DNA from: Xenorhabdus griffiniae
GTDB lineage: Bacteria > Pseudomonadota > Gammaproteobacteria > Enterobacterales > Enterobacteriaceae
Reading direction: 5' to 3'
Length of the DNA: 35,070 nucleotides
NCBI RefSeq assembly: GCF_001028135.1
Contig: NZ_LDNM01000039.1
Span: 1-35,070 of the forward strand
Within the stretch, counting starts at the first letter, position 1, and every line of letters starts with the position of its first letter. The position numbers and the translations under genes are program-made. Of the stretch, positions 14,621 to 21,765 are shown one piece after another. The notes beneath the pieces were generated by a model. That model ran no database searches and was not told where the DNA came from. It saw only the letters and a program-made list of their open reading frames with translations.

Positions 14621-16746
14621 AACTTCCTCATTTCACCAAGATTATTAATCCGCTGCCGCAGTGCTTCGTGGCGTGCCTGTTGTTGCCGTTCCGACTCCAC
14701 CGGAATAAAACTCCCGTCCATCCATAACCGGAATGGCTGTTCACCTACGCTAATTTTTCCTCCGATGATTAATGACCGCGCCATAAATCGGCTAAAATCC
14801 ATCCCGATTGAATCGGCATAGTCAATAATTTTTTCCACTAAATTTTTATTGTCGTTAATCGTCCTCCGTGCCTCCGTACAGTTATTGACAGAACTCCAAG
14901 GGGCGGCTGCGCCGCCAGATAAAGGCAAAAACCTCCCATTGGCAGGATCGTTATCTGCCTTTAACTTCGGCACAATCTGCCAGTTTTTTACGCGAGTGAT
15001 GATCGGAGTATCTTCGCCGACCAAGGTGCAGAAAACCCCCTTAATACAATCAACGGGTTCCCCGTAAGCATTTGTTTTTTCTTCACGTTCATACCACAGT
15101 CTCGCCACGAGATCGGCACGACGTACAAAAGCACCGCCCTGCGCTTTGGTGTACTCCCCCCAATAACCCCGGTCAGCCGCTTTATGAACTTCTGCAAAAT
15201 CAATATCTAAACCGTCCGATGAGGTTGTATCATCCCCCATGCGGCGTAATTCGCGCCAAACAGACACAGGCGCACCACCGATTTGTTGAAACTGGCGAAT
15301 TTTCCAATGTGACGCCCACGCTGAAACTGCCCTCGCCATGTCCTTACATTTCTGCCCGGTTTCACCATCCACTTCGTCATCCATTGCATAGCCATCAATA
15401 TTTTTACTGATATATTTAGCGATATAACCGGTCGCACTGCCTTTTTCTTCATCAATAGGCTCTACGTGAAAACGGGCTTTCAGGGCTTTCTGTGTCTGCA
15501 ATTCTTCGGAGTCTTCAAGACGGGCGTAATAACAGAAAATATCCCGTAACGCTTCCACCTGTTCCGGGCGGACAAATAGCAGCATGTGCCAGTGTGGCGT
15601 ACCATCATGATGAGGCTCAGTCACGCGGAAGCCGAAAACGCGAATACCCGCGCGGCTATAAGCGGCACGAATTTTTGCCCAGACTTTACAAAGATATTTC
15701 TGGGTTTCCCGTGGATCATTGCCTTGCCAGTTTTTGACAAAGCCACCTGCCTGATAGGCTGAATGAAAACGTGATGGCGCAGTAATAGTGTAGAATTCCC
15801 CCACACACCCCATTTCTTTAGCCAAATCTTCAAAACCGCGCATTCTGACCATCAATTCGCAACGTTTGATTGCTGGGTTAGACACACTGGCGAGCACCAT
15901 TTTTGATAATTCGGTGCGGTTTCCGTCCTCGTCTTCGAGATCGAACTCTTTCAGAAACTGCCAGTTACTGCGCTTTTGTTCCAACCAACGGTGCAGAGTA
16001 GTGCGGGAAACGTAAGGGGACGCTGATTTTTGCACCTGACCAATAGCAATGGCCAAGTGTTCGAGTTTAATGTCACACAGTCGTTTTAATCGGCGATACC
16101 ACCACTGCGCATCCATCATGCGCAGTAAAGCGGCACAGAGCTGATCATCATTGGGTTCTATCCTTCCTTTGATGAACTGCTGCCAGTACGGCGGCTGCGT
16201 GCCTGATTGCAGGGTTAATTTAGCCAGTAAGGTATAAACCCGTTCTAGGCGTTTACGCGCTTCACACTCTTCTACAGGCGGGTTATCCGCAAAATCATGG
16301 GTGACTGACTGATAGGTTTCAGACATAAAATTGGTGATGCCTGTTGCCAGTGATTTGATGGCCGACCGGTCTAGCTGGGCAATACGCTCCAATTGTTCAA
16401 TAAACGGAAAGGGAACCGTCCCGGAAGCACGATGCTTGAATTCGTACTGTTTCATCACCAATTCAAACCGTGGCAATACATTCTTGGCTGTTTTGAGCAA
16501 AAATTCATTGGCACGGCGGCGACCGGATTTTTTAAATATTCTGGCGTATTTGGTGGCAAAATAGATCGCCAGAAAATCAGGGACGTGGGCGATAATATCG
16601 TGCCGCCACTCTGCGTCGTCCTGATTAGCTTCCCACATAATGCGCTCAGCCAGAGTCGCATCGCTTGGCAACTCCGGCTGAAACTCTTCACGCTGGCGAC
16701 GCATTGATATATATACGTCGCTGTTGTGTTCCTGCAATTCGCTCAT
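14617..16746 (-). CDS. A: Replication initiator gpA (HUH endonuclease), 709 aa
   Basis: Phage_GPA family, rolling-circle initiator that nicks within its own gene and stays covalently attached. The HUH metal site is PHHDGTPHWHMLLF and the paired catalytic tyrosines are in YIAKYISKNIDGYA (P2 Tyr450 and Tyr454). RLKRLCDIKLEHLAIAIGQV, SNPAIKRCELMVRMRGFE and the C-terminal GGAAAPWSSVNNCTE also match P2 A. Start ATG 16746 (MSELQEHN) is chosen because it overlaps the stop of a dam 3' remnant by ATGA, the expected junction. A TTG 105 bp upstream only reads through that remnant. Confidence 0.93.
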   Translation of the reverse strand: MSELQEHNSDVYISMRRQREEFQPELPSDATLAERIMWEANQDDAEWRHDIIAHVPDFLAIYFATKYARIFKKSGRRRANEFLLKTAKNVLPRFELVMKQYEFKHRASGTVPFPFIEQLERIAQLDRSAIKSLATGITNFMSETYQSVTHDFADNPPVEECEARKRLERVYTLLAKLTLQSGTQPPYWQQFIKGRIEPNDDQLCAALLRMMDAQWWYRRLKRLCDIKLEHLAIAIGQVQKSASPYVSRTTLHRWLEQKRSNWQFLKEFDLEDEDGNRTELSKMVLASVSNPAIKRCELMVRMRGFEDLAKEMGCVGEFYTITAPSRFHSAYQAGGFVKNWQGNDPRETQKYLCKVWAKIRAAYSRAGIRVFGFRVTEPHHDGTPHWHMLLFVRPEQVEALRDIFCYYARLEDSEELQTQKALKARFHVEPIDEEKGSATGYIAKYISKNIDGYAMDDEVDGETGQKCKDMARAVSAWASHWKIRQFQQIGGAPVSVWRELRRMGDDTTSSDGLDIDFAEVHKAADRGYWGEYTKAQGGAFVRRADLVARLWYEREEKTNAYGEPVDCIKGVFCTLVGEDTPIITRVKNWQIVPKLKADNDPANGRFLPLSGGAAAPWSSVNNCTEARRTINDNKNLVEKIIDYADSIGMDFSRFMARSLIIGGKISVGEQPFRLWMDGSFIPVESERQQQARHEALRQRINNLGEMRKL
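15502..15519. other. ori: Possible replication origin (nick site) inside gene A
   Basis: The plus-strand stretch TTCTTCGGAGTCTTCAAG resembles the P2 ori core as I remember it (CGCCTCGGAGTCC), which also lies within A. It encodes the DSEEL segment between the HUH and YxxxY motifs. The match is partial and the recalled reference is not certain, so this is only a pointer. Confidence 0.25.
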
Positions 16747-16815
16747 GCACGCGCCTCTAGCACCGCAATAATCTCTTTCGCCCTCTGGCAGTTGCCATTG
16801 GCAGTGCGTTGGCGA
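16743..16815 (-). pseudogene. Remnant copy of the dam 3' end
   Basis: In one minus-strand frame this reads RTANGNCQRAKEIIAVLEARA then stop. The end of the intact dam gene reads RTIAANGNRQPAKEIIAVLEGAA then stop. DNA similarity is visible over about 70 bp, including identical GCGAAAGA and ATTATTGCGGTG blocks. Its TGA overlaps the A start as ATGA. It shows that dam once ended directly at A and that the 16.9-17.5 kb gene was inserted between them with duplication of the dam end. Confidence 0.8.
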
Positions 16816-16897
16816 TTGTGTACCGCTATTGAATTTTGTACATTGCGGCAATGCTGTTCAGTCATAAAGTCAATCAACCATAATTAAGGATTAATAA

Positions 16898-17491
16898 GTG
16901 GATAATTCAGGAATATCATCTGATCCGCCTTATTACGCGAACCACATTAGCTTCTTATCCGGTGCAACCGTTCTTCAAGGCGAAGTAAGGTTTTTATCAG
17001 CCCGCGTGATGTACGACGCTTGCGACGCTTTTCTTGGCGTAACGGCATGCCACATAACACGTCATTGGCTGCCCAAAAAAGAGCATCGAAGGCATCTTGC
17101 TCAGCTATTGAAGTCGTACATTCCATCCGACTGGAAACCTTACGGAGAATGGAAAGAACTAGTTCGGCACGCATTAGAAACCGCATATCTGCATTCACCC
17201 CGGCACCATATATTCGAATGGGATGATCGGGACACTCAGGAAGAGCTACTGACAAATATTCATCTTTCTGCCCAGGCGACTCGAAAAACGGTTGAACTTT
17301 TTGACAGTGGCGATCCAATACATCTGCCAGTTGGCACAAAGGTGTTTGCTGTCTCTGCTCAGTTGAATGAATTTCTTTCGTCTGTGGTTGCCGGTGATGT
17401 AAACCCGGTATGGATGGCAACAATGGATAGTGAATGGACACCGGGTTGCCGCAATGGTATTCACCCGAAATATCACCCTCGAAAAGTTTAA
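16898..17491 (+). CDS. Moron protein of unknown function, opposite to early operon, 197 aa
   Basis: The GTG start at 16898 has AAGGA seven bases upstream. The sequence looks like a normal soluble protein: VRFLSARVMYDACDAFLGV, LKSYIPSDWKPYGEWKELVR, then VGTKVFAVSAQLNEFLSSVV and PVWMATMDSEWTPGCRNGIHP. No family is recognised and there is no signal or membrane segment. It lies in reverse orientation between dam and A, flanked by the intact and remnant copies of the dam 3' end, so it is an acquired cassette probably expressed in the lysogen. A 208-aa frame on the opposite strand over the same bases is Cys/Arg/Pro-rich and judged a shadow. Confidence 0.72.
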   Translation: MDNSGISSDPPYYANHISFLSGATVLQGEVRFLSARVMYDACDAFLGVTACHITRHWLPKKEHRRHLAQLLKSYIPSDWKPYGEWKELVRHALETAYLHSPRHHIFEWDDRDTQEELLTNIHLSAQATRKTVELFDSGDPIHLPVGTKVFAVSAQLNEFLSSVVAGDVNPVWMATMDSEWTPGCRNGIHPKYHPRKV

Positions 17492-17569
17492 TCATTTTCC
17501 CAGCAGGGAGCGTTGCCGCAGGAACAGAGCACGCGGATTGTGCGGTGCAGTGATGTTTCAGTAATTGAT

Positions 17570-18388
17570 TCATGCTGCGCCCTCCAACACCGCAATAATT
17601 TCTTTCGCAGGCTGACGGTTGCCATTGGCGGCAATCGTGCGCGGGGCGTCGATTTCATGGATAGTGAACCTCAAATCGGCATACAGCTCTTTGGCCGCAA
17701 TGGAATTGGAGGCAATGACTGGTACGCCCAGATTAAAATTCAGTCTGAGTAACTCTACGGCGAGTTCCTCATGGGCAGCGGGCGTAAAATCAACGGTATG
17801 ATATTGCGTGAACCCTGTACCGTGAGTCAGATACGGCGGATCGCAATACACCACGTCACCATAATCAACGAGAGTTAAAGTGTCCTGCCATTCCAGATGT
17901 ACAATTTCAGCTTTCGCCGATTTTTCGGAAAACGACCAGATTTCAGTCGCTGGAAAATAAGGGGTTTTATAGTTCCCAAAGGGAACATTAAATTTCCCCC
18001 TACGGTTATAACGACATAGGCCGTTGAAGCAATGGCGGTTTAAGGCTAAAAACAAGCTGGCGCGATACAACTTATTCTCAGCCCAAATCTGATAAAAATT
18101 AAATTTATCCCTTAATTCATAATATTCTTCGTTGCCCCGAATTTTTGAAAAACACAACGAAGCAACATGGGTAAACAAGTCGCCGTCAGCCTGAATACTC
18201 TGATACATATCAATCAAATCGGCATTCGCATCAGCAACCAAATACTCTGGGTAATCGGTATTCATCATTACCGCACAGGAACCCGCGAACGGCTCAACCA
18301 GTCGTTGACCCGCAGGCAAGTGTGGCAGCAATTTATCCATAACACGGGCTTTCGAACCCGCCCATTTGAGGATAGTTTTATTGGCCAT
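17570..18388 (-). CDS. dam: DNA N6-adenine methyltransferase, Dam family, 272 aa
   Basis: D12-class Dam family. LKWAGSKARVMDKLLPHLP is motif X, LVEPFAGSCAVMMNT motif I for SAM, DYGDVVYCDPPYL motif IV with the catalytic DPPY, and LNRHCFNGLCRYNRRGKFNVPFG the typical central block. The probable target is GATC, by family. Phage Dam may protect DNA or alter host gene control. ATG 18388 is chosen by alignment (MANKTILKWAG); longer frames add unrelated residues. It overlaps the previous gene by 11 bp. Its stop lies at the edge of the inserted plus-strand cassette. Confidence 0.94.
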   Translation of the reverse strand: MANKTILKWAGSKARVMDKLLPHLPAGQRLVEPFAGSCAVMMNTDYPEYLVADANADLIDMYQSIQADGDLFTHVASLCFSKIRGNEEYYELRDKFNFYQIWAENKLYRASLFLALNRHCFNGLCRYNRRGKFNVPFGNYKTPYFPATEIWSFSEKSAKAEIVHLEWQDTLTLVDYGDVVYCDPPYLTHGTGFTQYHTVDFTPAAHEELAVELLRLNFNLGVPVIASNSIAAKELYADLRFTIHEIDAPRTIAANGNRQPAKEIIAVLEGAA

Positions 18389-18776
18389 TGTCAGTATCCT
18401 CATCAAAGAAATAGGCAGGTAATAATGCGTATTCATAAAAATGAATACCAATTTCATTATGTGTGCTCATTTGATTAATAAAAAAATAAGACTCATCAAT
18501 TTGCAGCGTCATTCGTGGTGATGATTTATCAGTCAAACCACATTCATCCATCATTGTGATCAGAATTAAATCCCCCGGACAAGCGGTAACAGGAAACCCT
18601 AAATCATCGAACAGGCATTCAATATTGAGATGTTTAAAAATAAAAAATTGACTGACTGTTTCTAACTTCTCACCCGTCAGCCCTTCTTCGTTCGTGCCAA
18701 CAACACCCAGAACCCGGTTAGATTTAATAATATTAAATTCCTGTTCAGTGACAGAAATACGACGTAGAAAGCTCAT
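18378..18776 (-). CDS. Hypothetical early phage protein, 132 aa
   Basis: Starts MSFLRRISVTEQEFNIIKSN after GGAGTGTGTGAA, just past the TraR-like stop. The sequence is acidic and mostly beta/alpha mixed with no membrane segment or Cys cluster. FKHLNIECLFDDLGFPVTAC and ESYFFINQMSTHNEIGIHFYEY are the most distinctive stretches. No family recognised. Position between the zinc-finger gene and dam makes it part of the early operon. Confidence 0.75.
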   Translation of the reverse strand: MSFLRRISVTEQEFNIIKSNRVLGVVGTNEEGLTGEKLETVSQFFIFKHLNIECLFDDLGFPVTACPGDLILITMMDECGLTDKSSPRMTLQIDESYFFINQMSTHNEIGIHFYEYALLPAYFFDEDTDNGQ

Positions 18777-18777
18777 T

Positions 18778-18999
18778 TCACACACTCCGGTAATGTTTTT
18801 GTTTCAGTTCAAACACGTCCTGACAGGTTGCACAGCGGGTCACACCGGCAATAATCATGCGACGTTCTTTGGGAATAGGATTACCGCAATCTTCACACTC
18901 AAACGCAGAAACACCGACAGGGCGGTTAACATGGGCGGCTATCCGGCACGCCAGCATTTCGGCGATGCGTTCACAGGCGCGGTCGAGTTCCCTAGACAT
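18778..18999 (-). CDS. DksA/TraR-type zinc-finger protein, 73 aa
   Basis: Short TraR-like protein. An N-terminal helix (MSRELDRACERIAEMLACRI) precedes a C4 zinc finger, CEDCG-N17-CATC, within the ECEDCGNPIPKERR...GVTRCATCQ pattern typical of phage DksA/TraR proteins. These bind the RNA polymerase secondary channel and can act as phage-encoded regulators of host transcription. Start ATG 18999 overlaps the DUF2732-like gene by 8 bp. Common in the early region of P2-like phages. Confidence 0.9.
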   Translation of the reverse strand: MSRELDRACERIAEMLACRIAAHVNRPVGVSAFECEDCGNPIPKERRMIIAGVTRCATCQDVFELKQKHYRSV

Positions 19000-19186
19000 A
19001 ACTCCACTCCTGCGCCTGGTGCTCGATATTCTCAGCCTCACTTCTCAATAATTCGGCTGACGCGGCATGATCCAATTTATTCGACAGAATATGGGCGGCG
19101 AGATTTTCCAGACGAGAAGCAGCCCGTGTGGCTAAATTTTTGCGCTCATCTTCTCTGTTTATTTTTATCAATTGTTCTATTTCCAT
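18992..19186 (-). CDS. DUF2732-like small early protein, 64 aa
   Basis: Starts MEIEQLIKINREDERKNLAT and contains the SRLENLAAHI...LLRSEAENIEHQA pattern of DUF2732, a small all-helical protein family in P2-like early operons. Function unknown. Chosen start ATG 19186; a frame from 19243 adds an unrelated tail. It overlaps the TraR-like start. Confidence 0.75.
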   Translation of the reverse strand: MEIEQLIKINREDERKNLATRAASRLENLAAHILSNKLDHAASAELLRSEAENIEHQAQEWSYV

Positions 19187-19261
19187 TATTTTATTTCCTG
19201 TTTTTAGGTAATAAAAATCCCTGCGAGTTGACGCATTAATCATTGAAACGTTTGTTATAAA

Positions 19262-19621
19262 TTAATGTTCAATTAAATTCGGCATAACTAATTTACTCGG
19301 TATTCTTTCTGCTACCGCTTTAAATTGATTCATGACCATAATTAACGAACGAATTTCTTCTTCCGTGAATTCACTAACCTTGGTGTTATAACGGGATTTA
19401 TCAAACCCTGCTAAATAAAACATAACATGCAGCAGTTTTTCATTGTTCATGACACGGTTATTTGTGCGGTCACGCATACATTCAATGAAATCGGCCAGTT
19501 GGCTGTTTGATTTTTTAATATCGCAAACAATCGGAGCCAGTAACTCAGCGGTTTTATTCAATCCGTTGATTTGTTCATCCAGCGTTAATGAGACAGCGCG
19601 GTAGGGTTCAGTATTCGCCAT
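19262..19621 (-). CDS. DUF5347-like early protein, 119 aa
   Basis: The start MANTEPYRAVSLTLDEQING followed by NKTAELLAP, LADFIECMRDRTNNRVMNNEKLL and FTEEEIRSLIMVMNQFKAVA fits DUF5347, a phage family I associate with Morganellaceae and related genera. Function unknown; helical and soluble. GAGGTGATGCA precedes the ATG and overlaps the end of the 49-aa gene upstream. Confidence 0.7.
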   Translation of the reverse strand: MANTEPYRAVSLTLDEQINGLNKTAELLAPIVCDIKKSNSQLADFIECMRDRTNNRVMNNEKLLHVMFYLAGFDKSRYNTKVSEFTEEEIRSLIMVMNQFKAVAERIPSKLVMPNLIEH

Positions 19622-19630
19622 TGCATCACC

Positions 19631-19780
19631 TCATAATAGGGATAATAACGGGGTTAACATTGTTGTCGCCAAACCAATTGAGATTAAAATCTCGGCCAAA
19701 TGGTTTTTATTAGTGAATTTTTTATTAAAATCATCACTGGAAATTTTATATTTGTGTTGCACTCTCTTTAATTGGTTCAT
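19631..19780 (-). CDS. Short membrane protein, 49 aa
   Basis: Frame MNQLKRVQHKYKISSDDFNK, then a charged stretch (KFTNKNHLAE) and a C-terminal hydrophobic segment ILISIGLATTMLTPLLSLL (about residues 31-49), i.e. a tail-anchored single-pass layout. GAGGA lies 8 nt before the ATG. It overlaps the upstream 78-aa gene by 35 bp and its stop lies in the ribosome site of the DUF5347-like gene, so it fits the operon exactly. Unknown function. Confidence 0.6.
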   Translation of the reverse strand: MNQLKRVQHKYKISSDDFNKKFTNKNHLAEILISIGLATTMLTPLLSLL

Positions 19781-19982
19781 CTAACCGTTCCTCATATAAC
19801 TGCCGACAAAAATCAATGGCCTGTTCTTTGGAATTAAATTTACCGTAGCAATATTCACCGTCCCCGACCTGATAACGGATGAACGGGCAAACAGCGCTGA
19901 TACGTAACGGGCGAATGAATAACGTGCCGAATTTAATTTTCCCCTTGTTTAATTCCTCTGGTGTTGGAATAGTATTTCGCAT
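19746..19982 (-). CDS. Hypothetical early phage protein, 78 aa
   Basis: Starts MRNTIPTPEELNKGKIKFGT with GAGGTAATAAAT upstream; the frame to 20027 lacks a ribosome site. The middle FIRPLRISAVCPFIRYQVGDGEYCYGKFNSKEQAIDFCRQ looks like a small beta domain with two to three Cys and a final helix. No family recognised. It is the first gene of the distal part of the early operon after the plus-strand moron. Confidence 0.65.
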   Translation of the reverse strand: MRNTIPTPEELNKGKIKFGTLFIRPLRISAVCPFIRYQVGDGEYCYGKFNSKEQAIDFCRQLYEERLDEPIKESATQI

Positions 19983-20128
19983 ATTTATTACCTCATCGTT
20001 ATTATTGTGCTGCCGACTTTTAGCCATGTCCGGCGCATGGTACTGTGGTATCCTCTTTGCGCCTGCGGTTTCTTTGAGCGGAGACTCAGGCGAAAAACAT
20101 CAACCACCTATAAAAGGAGTTAAATCTA

Positions 20129-20398
20129 ATGACCTCAAAAAATGAACTAATCCAATTCTTCGAAGATGCAAAAAAATCGCGTGAAGCACATCTTATTGAA
20201 GATAGAATAACCGCGCTTGAAATCATGACTTGCGCTATAGCAGCCTCACTAAAAGAAGAAAGCAGAGAGGATTTTTTAACCCTCATGAATTCTTTTTCAC
20301 ATGTAAATAACCCGATGAAAAATCGAACAGATAAGGCTGTTGCAGATTTACATGTTCTCAGCGCTAATTTTGTAAGCATGCTCAATACCCTCAAATAA
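20129..20398 (+). CDS. Moron protein, helical, 89 aa
   Basis: A strong AAAGGAGTT ribosome site lies before ATG 20129, and an extended -10 (TGGTATCCT at about 20045-20053) lies upstream. The protein is soluble and helical (LIQFFEDAKKSREAHLIEDR, AIAASLKEESREDFLTLMNS) with no recognised family. It runs against the early operon and ends with its own terminator, which suits a gene expressed in the lysogen. Candidate lysogenic-conversion or exclusion gene; function not known. Confidence 0.72.
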   Translation: MTSKNELIQFFEDAKKSREAHLIEDRITALEIMTCAIAASLKEESREDFLTLMNSFSHVNNPMKNRTDKAVADLHVLSANFVSMLNTLK

Positions 20399-20408
20399 TG
20401 AACCACTC

Positions 20409-20434
20409 AGCCTCAATTTATGGGGCTGTTTATT
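20409..20434 (+). terminator. Terminator after the 89-aa moron
   Basis: AGCCTC-AATTTAT-GGGGCT stem (6 bp, one G-U) followed by GTTTATT, 11 bp after the stop. Modest strength; it overlaps the last bases of the convergent gene. Confidence 0.55.
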
Positions 20435-20930
20435 GATCAGCAAATTCAAAGGTAATATCACCTACATATATACCATGCTTAAATATTTTTAGTTTGCCAG
20501 CACCACACACCGAAGAAGAAGAAACCCCTCCCGCATTTAATAAATGCTGTTCATTAAACTCGAACGATTTACTTTCAAAAGTATTACGGACAGCAGACAA
20601 AACTTGTTGCAGAGTTTTTTCGGTATTACAAAGCAATTTATGATCAAACTTCTTTAACCCTGTAGCATTTAGCGCTTTTTTAACCGAATCTACCAACGAG
20701 TTAGCATCTACCCCCGACTGAGCCTGTACTAATTCCCCAAACCCAATACGCGCTGACTTAGAAATGTGATAATCATTACCCGTCGCCATCTGCATAAACC
20801 GCACCAGCGTTTCCTGGATAAATTCAGGCGTCACTTCCACCTCGTTTTTGACATCATCAAAAACATCATACAGGCGTGCCATCATGGCTAATTGCCGTTT
20901 TGAACGGTTCAGGGATGTTGAGTTTTTCAT
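20430..20930 (-). CDS. Hypothetical early protein sharing its N-terminus with the Cox hybrid, 166 aa
   Basis: Starts MKNSTSLNRSKRQLAMMARL after GAGGGCATTCAA. Residues 1-47 are nearly the same as residues 1-45 of the next upstream gene. The rest (GNDYHISKSARIGFGELVQA, SLVDSVKKALNATGLKKFDH, then a Ser-rich and beta-like end) is unique here. No family recognised. It lies directly downstream of the Cox genes in the early operon, so an early regulatory or replication-accessory role is possible but unproven. Confidence 0.75.
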   Translation of the reverse strand: MKNSTSLNRSKRQLAMMARLYDVFDDVKNEVEVTPEFIQETLVRFMQMATGNDYHISKSARIGFGELVQAQSGVDANSLVDSVKKALNATGLKKFDHKLLCNTEKTLQQVLSAVRNTFESKSFEFNEQHLLNAGGVSSSSVCGAGKLKIFKHGIYVGDITFEFADQ

Positions 20931-20957
20931 TTGAATGCCCTCTGTTTAATTTATATT

Positions 20958-21260
20958 TCAGCTATTTGCGATAGCATCTTTCAACATAGCGATCATGTTG
21001 ACTTCTAGCGTATCGTTGACTCTTTTCCTCGGTCTGGTGATGATGCGGCCATCAGCGACCATTGCACGACATGTAACCAAAGGGGTTTGGGTTATTTCTG
21101 AATACCTTTTGAGTGATACATATGCAAACTGCGCCAGCGTGTCCGGGATATATTCAGGGGTGATTGCTACCTCGTTTTTGAAATCATTAAAAACATCATA
21201 CAGGCGCGCCATCAGGGCTAATTGCTGTTTTGAACAGTTCAGGGATGTTGAGTTATTCAT
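20958..21260 (-). CDS. Chimeric protein: 166-aa-protein N-terminus fused to Cox-like C-terminus, 100 aa
   Basis: Residues 1-45 (MNNSTSLNCSKQQLALMARL and on to DTLAQF) match the start of the 166-aa protein downstream. Residues 46-96 (AYVSLKRYSEITQTPLVTCR and on to VNMIAMLKDA) match residues 14-62 of the Cox-like protein upstream. Nucleotide identity is also high in both halves. AGAGGGTAAAG precedes the ATG and the frame is intact, so a protein is likely made. It probably arose by tandem duplication of the Cox-166aa pair followed by an internal deletion. It would combine a Cox HTH with a new N-terminal domain. Confidence 0.85.
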   Translation of the reverse strand: MNNSTSLNCSKQQLALMARLYDVFNDFKNEVAITPEYIPDTLAQFAYVSLKRYSEITQTPLVTCRAMVADGRIITRPRKRVNDTLEVNMIAMLKDAIANS

Positions 21261-21273
21261 TCTTTACCCTCTA

Positions 21274-21489
21274 TTAGATAATTTTTTGGCTGTTGTTATA
21301 TGCATCCATCAACATAGCGATCATGTTGACTTCTACCGTATCGTTGACTCTTATCTTCGGTCTGATGATAATGCGGCCATCAGCGACCATTGCACGACAT
21401 GTAGCAAAAGGGATTTTGGTTATTTCTGAGTACCTTTTGAGTGATACATATGCTGATTCGACTTTCACATCAAATAAAGGATTTCTCAT
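21274..21489 (-). CDS. cox: Cox-like regulator/excisionase, 71 aa
   Basis: Small HTH protein of the phage Cox type: YVSLKRYSEITKIPFATCRA, then MVADGRIIIRPKIRVNDTVE and an amphipathic end. It is placed where P2 has cox, near the start of the early operon. By analogy it would repress the lysogenic promoter and direct excision with Int. Similarity to P2 Cox is by pattern and position, not close sequence. It overlaps no other gene and is followed 13 bp later by the hybrid copy. Confidence 0.75.
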   Translation of the reverse strand: MRNPLFDVKVESAYVSLKRYSEITKIPFATCRAMVADGRIIIRPKIRVNDTVEVNMIAMLMDAYNNSQKII

Positions 21490-21495
21490 AACGCA

Positions 21496-21681
21496 TCACC
21501 GAAAATTCTGTACAGCGCTGAGATAAATGATGCGTGCCATGTTGGATACAGATCGACTTTCTCTTGCCGCAATAGCATTCAGCTCTTCACGCTCATCATC
21601 AGATAACCGCATAACAACTGGATTTTTCGAGGCGATTCCTCGCGGTAATCGTGACCGTCTAATATGCTTATCTAGTGTCAT
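21496..21681 (-). CDS. Arc/Mnt-like ribbon-helix-helix protein, 61 aa
   Basis: The region NPVVMRLSDDEREELNAIAA followed by RESRSVSNMARIIYLSAVQ fits an RHH DNA-binding fold: one beta strand (VVMRLS), helix A (DDEREELNAIAARE), a turn, and helix B (SVSNMARIIYLSA). A basic arm (RRSRLPRGIASKN) precedes it. It is the first gene after the early promoter, suggesting feedback on that promoter. About 32 bp separate the transcription start and the ATG. Confidence 0.75.
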   Translation of the reverse strand: MTLDKHIRRSRLPRGIASKNPVVMRLSDDEREELNAIAARESRSVSNMARIIYLSAVQNFR

Positions 21682-21719
21682 AATGTTATATTGTGATCCG
21701 TTAAGTTATGAATGTGTCC

Positions 21720-21748
21720 ATTATTTGCAGAAATCTGCAATATGTCAA
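21720..21748 (-). promoter_or_regulatory. Early promoter with palindromic operator in its spacer
   Basis: On the minus strand TTGACA (21748-21743), a 17-bp spacer and AATAAT (21725-21720) make a near-consensus sigma-70 promoter for the early operon. The spacer carries TTGCAGA-AA-TCTGCAA (plus strand 21725-21740), a perfect 7-bp inverted repeat placed so that a bound dimer would block RNA polymerase. The adjacent repressor gene at 21766 is the obvious ligand. The same region lies just upstream of that repressor start. Confidence 0.85.
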
Positions 21749-21765
21749 CAAGGAATTGCGAAAAA

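Noticed and set aside
16947-17573. 208-codon minus-strand frame that starts at the dam stop (ATGA)
   Set aside because: Unusually rich in Cys, Arg, Gln and Pro and opposite a plus-strand gene with an AAGGA ribosome site and ordinary composition. The ATGA start is explained as the old dam-A junction.
20958-21490. CRISPR-like or simple direct repeat
   Set aside because: The repeats are two long coding duplications of Cox and its neighbour, without regular short repeats and spacers; no CRISPR array seen anywhere in the window.
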